Assembly: GCA_002320385.1 (NCBI GenBank)
Contig: DCKN01000120.1
Location: 1-5,150, forward strand
DNA length: 5,150 bases
From: Proteobacteria bacterium UBA1673
Lineage (GTDB): Bacteria > Pseudomonadota > Gammaproteobacteria > Comchoanobacterales > Comchoanobacteraceae
Reading direction: 5' to 3'
Part shown: piece by piece, positions 1 to 5,150 of the stretch
Layout: the number at the start of each line of letters is the position of its first letter
Numbering within the stretch: position 1 is the first letter of the stretch
The notes under the pieces: generated by a model
The model's database searches: none
Seen by the model: only the letters and a program-made list of their open reading frames with translations
Told to the model about the DNA's origin: nothing
Position numbers and translations under genes: made by a program

Positions 1-442
1 AAATTATCCCTAATATGACCGTGAAGATGATGATACCAATGCGAAATAATGATTGGATCAGCGTTGTAATTCCCTCCTGAAAATCAGCAATCTTATTGGA
101 TACTTCACCTGACAAATGGCAATCAAACCAATAGAGTGACTGAGCAAAGACCTGCCGATAAATATCTAAAATCGTCAATGCAATGATTTTCGGATCATAA
201 TAAATATTAGCAATTCTCATCAAGAAAAATACGAAGTGGTTCAAAAATTTATAGACAACAAATAAACTAATTAACCACAGCAAGTACACCTGCTCAAAGG
301 AAGCAATCCGATCGATAATTTCCTTGATTTGGTACTCAGTGAGTATCTCAAAACAAGCAGATCCAATTGCTATCATAAGAAGCGCCGCAAAGTAGCCAGA
401 GAAGGCTCTGATAAAGCGACAAGAATAAAACCACAAAGTCAT
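1..442 (-). CDS. ABC exporter half-transporter, N-terminal part of the membrane domain (3' end beyond window)
   Basis: Translating the minus strand from an ATG at 442-440 gives 147 residues with no stop up to the window edge. An in-frame TAG lies four codons upstream of this ATG, and AGGGA (453-449) sits six bases before it, so the start is well supported. The fragment reads as the first half of a type I ABC exporter membrane domain. It has hydrophobic segments at about residues 16-30, 50-75 and 128-147, and a long cytoplasmic loop containing SGEVSNKIADF (111-121). That loop aligns with SGAISNRVSDL of the upstream neighbour, so the two are paralogues. The stop of that neighbour is 55 bp away on the same strand, which suggests co-transcription and a heterodimeric exporter. 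The nucleotide-binding domain should lie beyond the left edge and is not visible here. Substrate is unknown. Confidence 0.85.
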   Translation of the reverse strand, partial: MTLWFYSCRFIRAFSGYFAALLMIAIGSACFEILTEYQIKEIIDRIASFEQVYLLWLISLFVVYKFLNHFVFFLMRIANIYYDPKIIALTILDIYRQVFAQSLYWFDCHLSGEVSNKIADFQEGITTLIQSLFRIGIIIFTVILGII

Positions 443-497
443 AGAAAATCCCTATTAATTATATTCATATACGATGAGACAAAAGCAAAAAACCAGA

Positions 498-2360
498 TTA
501 GTGACCATGGTCACTTGAATCTTCAGGTAAGAATCCACCCACCTGCGCATCCCATAACGCTTTATACGTCTCGTTTTCTTTTAGCAAGCACTTATGAGTT
601 CCATCCCCAACGATCATCCCACGATTAAAAACCAGAATCCTATCCATGCTCAAAAGTGTCGAGAGTCGATGGGCAATCACAATACTCGTTTTATTTTGCA
701 TCAACCCGCCTAAACTGTCTTGTATATCTTTTTCAGTACGCGAGTCTAGTTGCGATGTGGCCTCGTCAAGAATTAAAATAGGTGCATCTTTTAAAATCGC
801 ACGAGCAATCGCGATCCGTTGCCGTTGCCCTCCTGAAATTTTAATCCCACGCTCACCCACAAGTGTGTCATAGCCATCTGCTAACCGCATGATAAATTCG
901 TGCGCATGAGCCTTTTTAGCAGCAGCAATAACCTCAGCATCGGATGCATCCATCCGTCCATAGCGGATATTTTCAAGTAATGAACGATTAAACAAGCTGG
1001 GTTCTTGCGGAATCATAGAAATTGCCCGACGCAAACTACCCGGCGTGACCATTTGAATATTTTGATGATCAATTAAAATTTGACCACTTTGTAATTCATA
1101 CAGTCCTAGAATCAAATTGACGAACGTGGATTTTCCAGCACCAGAGTAACCCACAAGACCAACCTTTTGTCCAGCATCGATAACAACAGATTTATCATTG
1201 AACAAAGATACCCCAGTTGCATAATGAAATTGCACTTGATCAAAAACAATTTCACCACGTTTAACGCGTAAACAAGGCAAATGCGATTGTATGCGCGTAG
1301 TCACTTGATCATCACCAATGACTTGTAGCGCTTGAGATACCTGGCCATACACCTTAGAAAATTTGGAAAAATCTCTAGAAAGACGGTATAAAATCTGTAG
1401 TATTGACCCGTTCAAAACTAATACTAGAGCAAAATCTCCAACACTCAACCACGCCTTACTCACACCGTGACACAGTAGATAAAAGTTCACAGCTTGTAAT
1501 AGACAAAACGAATAATCAAAACAAACCCACATCCACAAATACGCCATCGATAATCGCCGCTCAGCATGTTGTGCTCGATCGAAAACTCTCGTCAAAATTT
1601 TTCGCTCACTCACTTCCGAAGAGAACAAGTGAATTGATAGAACATTTGACATAAAATCCACTACATGACCCACGCTGTCCGAAACACATTCAGCGTATTT
1701 TTTTGACAAACGCACAAATCGGTGCGAAAAAGCATACAACCCCACAAAAAACAGAGCCGCCCATACCGCGGTCAACAAAGCAAAACGAATGTTTACCTGC
1801 CACAGGAAAAAAATAGCAATCAGAAATGCCAGTAAGTGGCTGTACATTTTATCAAAAATCATATCAAGTAAATCAGGCACAGATCGAATCAGGTCACTCA
1901 CCCGATTAGAAATTGCCCCAGAAAAATGATCTTGGAAGAATCGATACGGCTTTTGCACCAAGCGCTTGATCGCATCTTGCGCAATTTTCTTTCGCATTTT
2001 GGGTACCATAAACGCATCCACGTAATAGCCATGCAACTGAAAACCGACTGACTGAATTAAATAACTGAGAATATAAAGTGACACAGGCAGAAACAGAACA
2101 TCAAAAACATCCACAGAGGAACATCGCGATAAACGATTAACTATATCCTTTAATAAGTATGGCTGCACACTGGTAATGACAGCCCATAAAAAGCCTGAAA
2201 ACAACCGCATCAAAGAAGAAAACGGAAAGGCACGTGCCTGACGTAATACAAACGACAGCACTTTAATAGCTTGCAATATACCTGACAAGGACCAAGAAAT
2301 TTTATCGATTAAGAAAAATGTAGCATAGAAACCCATGGCTGACAATTCCCGTGCAACCAT
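498..2360 (-). CDS. ABC exporter half-transporter (fused membrane and ATPase domains)
   Basis: This 620-residue inner-membrane protein has the MsbA/ABCB-type layout: a six-helix membrane domain (about 47-325) followed by an ATPase domain (about 368-600). Seen in the sequence are an A-loop aromatic near Y380, Walker A GYSGAGKST (404-412), Q-loop Q452, signature ISGGQ (508-512), Walker B ILILDE (528-533) with catalytic E533, D-loop SQLD (536-539) and H-loop H564. All catalytic elements are intact, so it should hydrolyse ATP to drive export. The loop SGAISNRVSDL (147-157) matches the downstream half-transporter, its likely partner. The ATG at 2360 directly follows an in-frame TGA codon region (TGA, three codons back) and has no clear Shine-Dalgarno. 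M9 (2336) has a weak GGGA upstream and is an alternative start. The N-terminus is about 30 residues longer than in the paralogue. The substrate (lipid, peptide or drug) cannot be assigned. Confidence 0.93.
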   Translation of the reverse strand: MVARELSAMGFYATFFLIDKISWSLSGILQAIKVLSFVLRQARAFPFSSLMRLFSGFLWAVITSVQPYLLKDIVNRLSRCSSVDVFDVLFLPVSLYILSYLIQSVGFQLHGYYVDAFMVPKMRKKIAQDAIKRLVQKPYRFFQDHFSGAISNRVSDLIRSVPDLLDMIFDKMYSHLLAFLIAIFFLWQVNIRFALLTAVWAALFFVGLYAFSHRFVRLSKKYAECVSDSVGHVVDFMSNVLSIHLFSSEVSERKILTRVFDRAQHAERRLSMAYLWMWVCFDYSFCLLQAVNFYLLCHGVSKAWLSVGDFALVLVLNGSILQILYRLSRDFSKFSKVYGQVSQALQVIGDDQVTTRIQSHLPCLRVKRGEIVFDQVQFHYATGVSLFNDKSVVIDAGQKVGLVGYSGAGKSTFVNLILGLYELQSGQILIDHQNIQMVTPGSLRRAISMIPQEPSLFNRSLLENIRYGRMDASDAEVIAAAKKAHAHEFIMRLADGYDTLVGERGIKISGGQRQRIAIARAILKDAPILILDEATSQLDSRTEKDIQDSLGGLMQNKTSIVIAHRLSTLLSMDRILVFNRGMIVGDGTHKCLLKENETYKALWDAQVGGFLPEDSSDHGH

Positions 2361-2419
2361 GAAGGATAATCAAAAAGTTTGAATCAGATGAGACTGGCTA
2401 CCCAGCTTCGATAACAACC

Positions 2420-3847
2420 CTAACTTGACAGCTTTCGAAATTTCTCAAGTGCAACCTCACGTGACGATTTGAGATCAACTATCGGCCGTGGGTAATTATC
2501 ACCCAGTACAACATCCGCTTCTTGTAACACCAGACCAGGTGCTTCCCAGGGAGCGAATAGACAGGCTTGCGGCAACCGAGCCAACTCTGGGACAAAACGC
2601 TTAGTATAAATGCCTTCTGGATCAAACCGTTGCCCCTGTGTAACTGGATTAAAGATTCGAAAATAAGGGGCTGCATCCGTGCCACAGCCAGCAACCCATT
2701 GCCACGAGGCACTGTTACTTGCCAAATCAAAATCAACTAAGCAGTTCCTAAACCAGCGCTCTCCCTCTACCCAATGATGACCCATATTTTTGACTAGAAA
2801 TGACCCAACGATCATGCGTAAGCGATTATGCATGTAGCCAGTTTCATACAATTCCCGCATACCCGCATCAACAATGGGGATCCCTGTCAAACCGCGTTGC
2901 CAGGCATCAAGCATCTCAGCACTTTGTTCCCACTGGAACCGGTCAAATTTCGGCTGCAGATTTTGCTCAGGCAAATGCGGATAATGGAATAATAAGTAAT
3001 ATGAAAACTCTCGCCATCCAAGCTCACTTTTGAAATGTGCCACATTATCATCTGGCGGCAAGTCATCCACAGCATCCCAAATTTGACTGGGTGATATTTG
3101 ACCATGTCTTAGATATGGGGATAACCTCGAAACATGCTTCTTACCGGGAAAGTCACGCCCTTTCTTATAGTCGCCAATGCCGTTTTCAATAAACTGTTGT
3201 AGACATTGATGCGCAGCATCTTCACTGACCTTCCAATAAGATTCAAGCTTTTTATGCCAGGCATGACTCGGCAATATCCCACTAGAATCCAGCGCTAACC
3301 CAGGATCCAACTCAACCACATTCGCCATTTCCAAATGGCTGGGCGTTTGTAGTACTGGCCGTGGTTTATATGGACCCGACAAGCAGCCTCGACGGTAAAA
3401 TGGCGTAAAAACTTTGTAGAAGGTACCGTCATCTTTAGTGATTAGCCAAGGATTCCATAACAATGCAGCATTAAAATTTCGACCCGCAATACCCCGTTTT
3501 TGTAATATTTTAAGCAATTGATCTTCTTGGCCACGATGATACTGATCAAAATAACGATTCCAGAAAACACCTTGGACAGGAAACCGTTCAACTAATTCAG
3601 ATATAACCTGTACCAATTCACCTTTAAAAATTGACAAACCTCCACTGAGGCGTTGCTGAAGATCTTTGAGCGATTGATAAAGCCACCAACGACTAGCACC
3701 GCCTGCTGGATACGGATCATAATCATGATCATCGATAAATACAGGCCACACTCGACCACAACTTGCCGCATGAAAAAGACTTGGATTATCCTGAAGTCGA
3801 AAGTCACGTGTAAAAATATGGATAACAATACGATCGTTCGTGCTCAT
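2420..3847 (-). CDS. phrB: Deoxyribodipyrimidine photolyase (class I CPD photolyase)
   Basis: This flavoenzyme uses blue or near-UV light to split cyclobutane pyrimidine dimers in DNA, acting in the cytoplasm on the chromosome. At 475 residues it is close to E. coli PhrB (472). The N-terminal antenna-type alpha/beta domain has TRDFRLQDNPSL (13-24) and GGASRWWL (49-56). The helical FAD domain has RLSPYLRHG (241-249), W278 in LGWREF, GIPIVDAGMREL (322-333) and MHNRLRM (339-345). The electron-transfer tryptophans fall at W306, W359 and W382 and the flavin-contacting Asn at N378, the same numbers as I recall for E. coli. All are present, so the enzyme is probably active. The antenna cofactor (MTHF or a deazaflavin) cannot be told by eye. 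The ATG at 3847 is the only ATG, GTG or TTG codon after the upstream in-frame stop. The Shine-Dalgarno is weak, with AGAG very close to the start. It is the first gene of a probable operon with the two ABC half-transporters. A cryptochrome-like role is possible but less likely. Confidence 0.96.
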   Translation of the reverse strand: MSTNDRIVIHIFTRDFRLQDNPSLFHAASCGRVWPVFIDDHDYDPYPAGGASRWWLYQSLKDLQQRLSGGLSIFKGELVQVISELVERFPVQGVFWNRYFDQYHRGQEDQLLKILQKRGIAGRNFNAALLWNPWLITKDDGTFYKVFTPFYRRGCLSGPYKPRPVLQTPSHLEMANVVELDPGLALDSSGILPSHAWHKKLESYWKVSEDAAHQCLQQFIENGIGDYKKGRDFPGKKHVSRLSPYLRHGQISPSQIWDAVDDLPPDDNVAHFKSELGWREFSYYLLFHYPHLPEQNLQPKFDRFQWEQSAEMLDAWQRGLTGIPIVDAGMRELYETGYMHNRLRMIVGSFLVKNMGHHWVEGERWFRNCLVDFDLASNSASWQWVAGCGTDAAPYFRIFNPVTQGQRFDPEGIYTKRFVPELARLPQACLFAPWEAPGLVLQEADVVLGDNYPRPIVDLKSSREVALEKFRKLSS

Positions 3848-3872
3848 AGCTCTATCAAAAAAAAGTATGCAG

Positions 3873-3902
3873 ATTATACCGATCGATGATTATCTCTGTC
3901 AA
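3873..3902 (-). promoter_or_regulatory. Consensus sigma-70 promoter of the photolyase operon
   Basis: On the minus strand, TTGACA (3902-3897) and TATAAT (3878-3873) are both perfect consensus hexamers, separated by 18 bp. Transcription would start near the A at 3868 or 3866, giving a 5' leader of about 20 nt. That leader contains a run of eight U (3864-3857) and only a weak Shine-Dalgarno, so the U-tract might help ribosomal protein S1 binding (inference). No LexA-type CTGT-N8-ACAG box is seen near the promoter. The spacer carries overlapping self-complementary CGATCG and ATCGAT, which includes one GATC methylation site. The match predicts strong, largely constitutive transcription. Confidence 0.8.
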
Positions 3903-3963
3903 TGCGATCTCCATCATTCACTTTAAACAAAAAGACAAAATACGGGCTAAGTCCATCAAGACA

Positions 3964-3992
3964 TAGTCACCGTAATCAAACCATGGCATAAT
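3964..3992 (+). promoter_or_regulatory. Candidate extended -10 promoter for the sulfotransferase gene
   Basis: TAGTCA (3964-3969, four of six matches to TTGACA) lies 17 bp before CATAAT (3987-3992, five of six matches to TATAAT). A TG-n extended -10 element (3984-3986) precedes the hexamer. Transcription would begin near 3999, leaving a leader of roughly 150 nt before the coding region. In AT-rich intergenic DNA such matches arise by chance, so this is only a candidate. The weaker TATAAG at 4030-4035 is an alternative. Confidence 0.35.
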
Positions 3993-3999
3993 TAAAATC

Positions 4000-4011
4000 A
4001 ATGCATGCATT
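4000..4011. repeat. Perfect 12-bp palindrome AATGCATGCATT, possible operator
   Basis: The sequence AATGCATGCATT equals its own reverse complement; the flanking bases do not extend the symmetry. It begins about where the candidate rightward promoter would start transcription, a usual place for a repressor site. No regulator gene is in the window and I do not recognise the site as belonging to a known regulator. ATGCATGC is self-repeating and could occur by chance. Confidence 0.3.
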
Positions 4012-4101
4012 TCACTTTGCTTAGAGCATTATAAGCGGAACAAAACATAAGGTTTTTAATTTAAGAAAACACTCAAAAGACTGCAGTAAAATCTATCAAA
4101 C

Positions 4102-4176
4102 ATGCGCAATGCAAACATGAAAAACATAGGAGAGAAACGATTGAGCCGAATGCTTGGAACTTGTAATGGGATATAG
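4102..4176 (+). CDS. Possible leader peptide overlapping the sulfotransferase start
   Basis: From ATG 4102 an open frame of 24 codons runs to a TAG at 4174-4176, which lies inside the sulfotransferase coding region in another frame. The strong Shine-Dalgarno at 4128-4133 lies inside it and best fits an internal TTG start at 4141, giving an 11-residue peptide (LSRMLGTCNGI with Met first). Ending 8-10 bases past the ATG at 4166, it could deliver ribosomes to that start by termination and re-initiation. Alternatively this frame is the original N-terminus of the sulfotransferase, split off by a one-base change. The longer version is basic (MRNANMKNIGEKRLSRM), as expected before a membrane anchor. 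It may also be meaningless; it is too short to judge by composition. Confidence 0.3.
   Translation: MRNANMKNIGEKRLSRMLGTCNGI
4128..4133 (+). promoter_or_regulatory. Strong Shine-Dalgarno, out of register with the sulfotransferase frame
   Basis: AGGAGA is the best ribosome-binding site in the intergenic region. Eight bases after AGGAG comes a TTG (4141) in a different frame from the sulfotransferase. The in-frame sulfotransferase starts, TTG at 4154 and ATG at 4166, are 21 and 33 bases away, too far for normal use. The site therefore either serves the small overlapping frame or marks an N-terminus disturbed by a frameshift. Confidence 0.6.
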
Positions 4177-4918
4177 ACGGGCCAAAGAATATTTATCTGA
4201 GCACTACCCATGGATATTGGCGGGATGCATCATTACATTAGCCATCCATTTCATCATTTATCTTTCAACTGACCATGCTCAAAAGTACATTTTTGTACAC
4301 ATTCCAAAAACAGGAGGTACAACGCTCAATCAGTGGATTGACCAACAACATACTTCGGGCCTGTGTAAGCAAATACGCTCTGCACATACACATTATCTTG
4401 ATGGGAATACGGCTAGAAGAATGGGATACCAGCCCATTACAATCATCAGGGAACCAAGTGAACGCTTCGTTTCTAGTTTTTATTATTGGCGGCATGGATC
4501 AAAAGACATAGCTCAGTGGCAACGACCCCTTTCATGGAGAAATGGACAAAACATCGATGATCCAAATCAATTCATCAAGATTTTGAGCGATGAACAACAT
4601 CCACAACATAAAAATATCATTAAAGTCATTTCACAGCGCGACCAATTCACACATAGACATCATTTCTTACCACAAAATCTTTGGCTTAATGCCAAAGATC
4701 AAAAAACCATTATTATTTGCTACGACAAAAAAAACTTGAACAACCGAATCCAAACACAGTTTGACGCAAACAACATCAACTGCCCTATTCATGAAATGCC
4801 AAATATTAACCAAACACTCAAACCAAAGCAATGGAATCTATCAGAAGAATCCATAAGATGGCTCAAAAAAACCTACAGTCATGACTTTGAATTATGGCAC
4901 AGACATTGTGAAAAATAA
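4154..4918 (+). CDS. Membrane-anchored sulfotransferase family protein (Sulfotransfer_2-like)
   Basis: Sulfotransferases of this class move a sulfuryl group from PAPS to a hydroxyl or amine, often on a glycan. The 254-residue product (numbered from TTG 4154) has a hydrophobic segment at about 20-37. Then comes the 5'-phosphosulfate loop FVHIPKTGGTTL (47-58) with K52, and the 3'-phosphate motif REPSERFVSS (99-108) with R99, R104 and S107. H78 and H80 in SAHTHYLDG lie where these enzymes often have a catalytic base (inference). HFLPQ (170-174) and the C-terminal YSHDFELW (241-248) also resemble family patterns. The start is uncertain: TTG 4154 lacks a nearby Shine-Dalgarno, while ATG 4166 has a weak GGAA at 4156-4159. 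An in-frame stop at 4142 excludes anything earlier. The product is rich in Asn and His (17 each). It stands alone, divergent from the photolyase operon; the acceptor is unknown. Confidence 0.85.
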   Translation: MELVMGYRRAKEYLSEHYPWILAGCIITLAIHFIIYLSTDHAQKYIFVHIPKTGGTTLNQWIDQQHTSGLCKQIRSAHTHYLDGNTARRMGYQPITIIREPSERFVSSFYYWRHGSKDIAQWQRPLSWRNGQNIDDPNQFIKILSDEQHPQHKNIIKVISQRDQFTHRHHFLPQNLWLNAKDQKTIIICYDKKNLNNRIQTQFDANNINCPIHEMPNINQTLKPKQWNLSEESIRWLKKTYSHDFELWHRHCEK

Positions 4919-5001
4919 CAACCCTCTCAAAGTGAGCTGCCTTTACAAGTTAATATTTTAATCACATAACAATAGCCGATCCGTCACTTGTGTAGAGATC
5001 A

Positions 5002-5150
5002 TCATTTATTTAAATTATTGATTGCGCAAATCGAATTTGGAGAACCACATTCCTGACATAAATCAAATGGCGGCCTCAGATAAGATGATTGTGCATCTTT
5101 GATGAAATTAGCATGATGACCAATACTTGGTTCAGACAAGCCGTTACAAA
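5002..5150 (-). CDS. Possible 3' end of a hypothetical gene entering from the right edge
   Basis: On the minus strand a frame is open from the window edge (first full codon at 5148) to a TGA at 5004-5002, giving 48 residues. The product is mixed in composition and carries a small cysteine cluster, LCQECGSPNSIC (30-41), that resembles half of a zinc-binding knuckle. I do not recognise the family. An open frame of this length can arise by chance in AT-rich DNA, so support is modest. If real, it converges on the sulfotransferase gene with an 83-bp gap in which I see no clear terminator. Confidence 0.35.
   Translation of the reverse strand, partial: CNGLSEPSIGHHANFIKDAQSSYLRPPFDLCQECGSPNSICAINNLNK

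Larger units (their letters stand above)
3848..4153. other. Divergent intergenic region between photolyase and sulfotransferase genes
   Basis: This 306-bp AT-rich stretch separates two divergent genes and contains no long open frame. From left to right it holds the leftward photolyase promoter (3902-3873), a weak rightward extended -10 promoter candidate (3964-3992), a perfect 12-bp palindrome (4000-4011), a small inverted repeat with arms GCTTA and TAAGC (4019-4036), and a strong Shine-Dalgarno (4128-4133) leading into a tiny open frame. A TATAAG at 4030-4035 is a second possible rightward -10, but without a good -35. No terminator hairpin, tRNA or other structured RNA is evident. Confidence 0.7.

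Noticed and set aside
458..463. Perfect TATAAT on the minus strand between the two ABC genes, as a possible internal promoter
   Set aside because: No good -35 lies at 16-18 bp, and the transcript would begin within or next to the ribosome-binding site at 453-449, leaving almost no leader. More likely chance in AT-rich DNA.
329..628. Plus-strand open frame of 99 codons
   Set aside because: It lies opposite the start of one ABC gene and the end of the other, has no ribosome-binding site, and its product resembles no family. The minus-strand genes explain the region.
2361..2419. Hairpin (CTGG-gtag-CCAG) between photolyase and ABC gene as a terminator
   Set aside because: The stem is only four base pairs and is not followed directly by a T-run, so it should not stop transcription.
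3848..3920. SOS (LexA) box upstream of the photolyase
   Set aside because: No CTGT-N8-ACAG arrangement is present. CTGTC at 3896-3900 has no matching partner at the right distance.
4919..5001. Terminator after the sulfotransferase gene
   Set aside because: The only symmetry is ACAAGT (4945-4950) with ACTTGT (4986-4991), 35 bases apart, with no GC-rich stem followed by a T-run. This is not convincing as an intrinsic terminator.
5113..5150. Plus-strand frame starting at ATG ATG near the right edge
   Set aside because: Only about 12 codons are visible, there is no Shine-Dalgarno, and it overlaps the longer open frame on the other strand. It cannot be supported from this window.

Overview
The window looks like chromosomal DNA from a moderately AT-rich gammaproteobacterium. 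The photolyase matches Escherichia coli PhrB residue for residue at its key tryptophans, promoters resemble the sigma-70 consensus, and genes are densely packed. A Legionellales-type host is possible, but this is a guess from general protein style and nothing in the window fixes the genus. There are no RNA genes, insertion sequences, CRISPR arrays or phage genes.

Left and centre (1-3902), minus strand: a probable three-gene transcription unit, read right to left. It begins with a promoter whose two hexamers match the sigma-70 consensus exactly (TTGACA, 18 bp, TATAAT). Next come a complete class I CPD photolyase (phrB-type), a complete 620-residue ABC exporter half-transporter, and the first 147 codons of a second, paralogous half-transporter that runs off the left edge. 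The gaps are 59 and 55 bp, with no convincing terminator in either. The two half-transporters share an intracellular-loop motif and probably form a heterodimeric exporter; the substrate cannot be told from the sequence.

Centre right (3848-4153): a 306-bp divergent intergenic region. It holds the photolyase promoter, a weaker rightward extended -10 candidate, a perfect 12-bp palindrome where that promoter's transcript would begin, and a strong Shine-Dalgarno that is oddly placed for the next gene.

Right (4154-4918), plus strand: a membrane-anchored sulfotransferase-family protein with both PAPS-binding motifs. Its start is ambiguous. The good ribosome-binding site serves a tiny out-of-frame reading frame that overlaps the gene start, suggesting translational coupling, an altered N-terminus or a frameshift. 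After it, 4919-5001 holds no clear terminator, and a leftward open frame with a small cysteine cluster (5150-5002) may be the 3' end of another gene.

Most of the window is ordinary. The points most worth a second look are the sulfotransferase's topology and start, and the pairing of a photolyase with an ABC exporter behind a near-ideal promoter. No clearly new biological system is evident.
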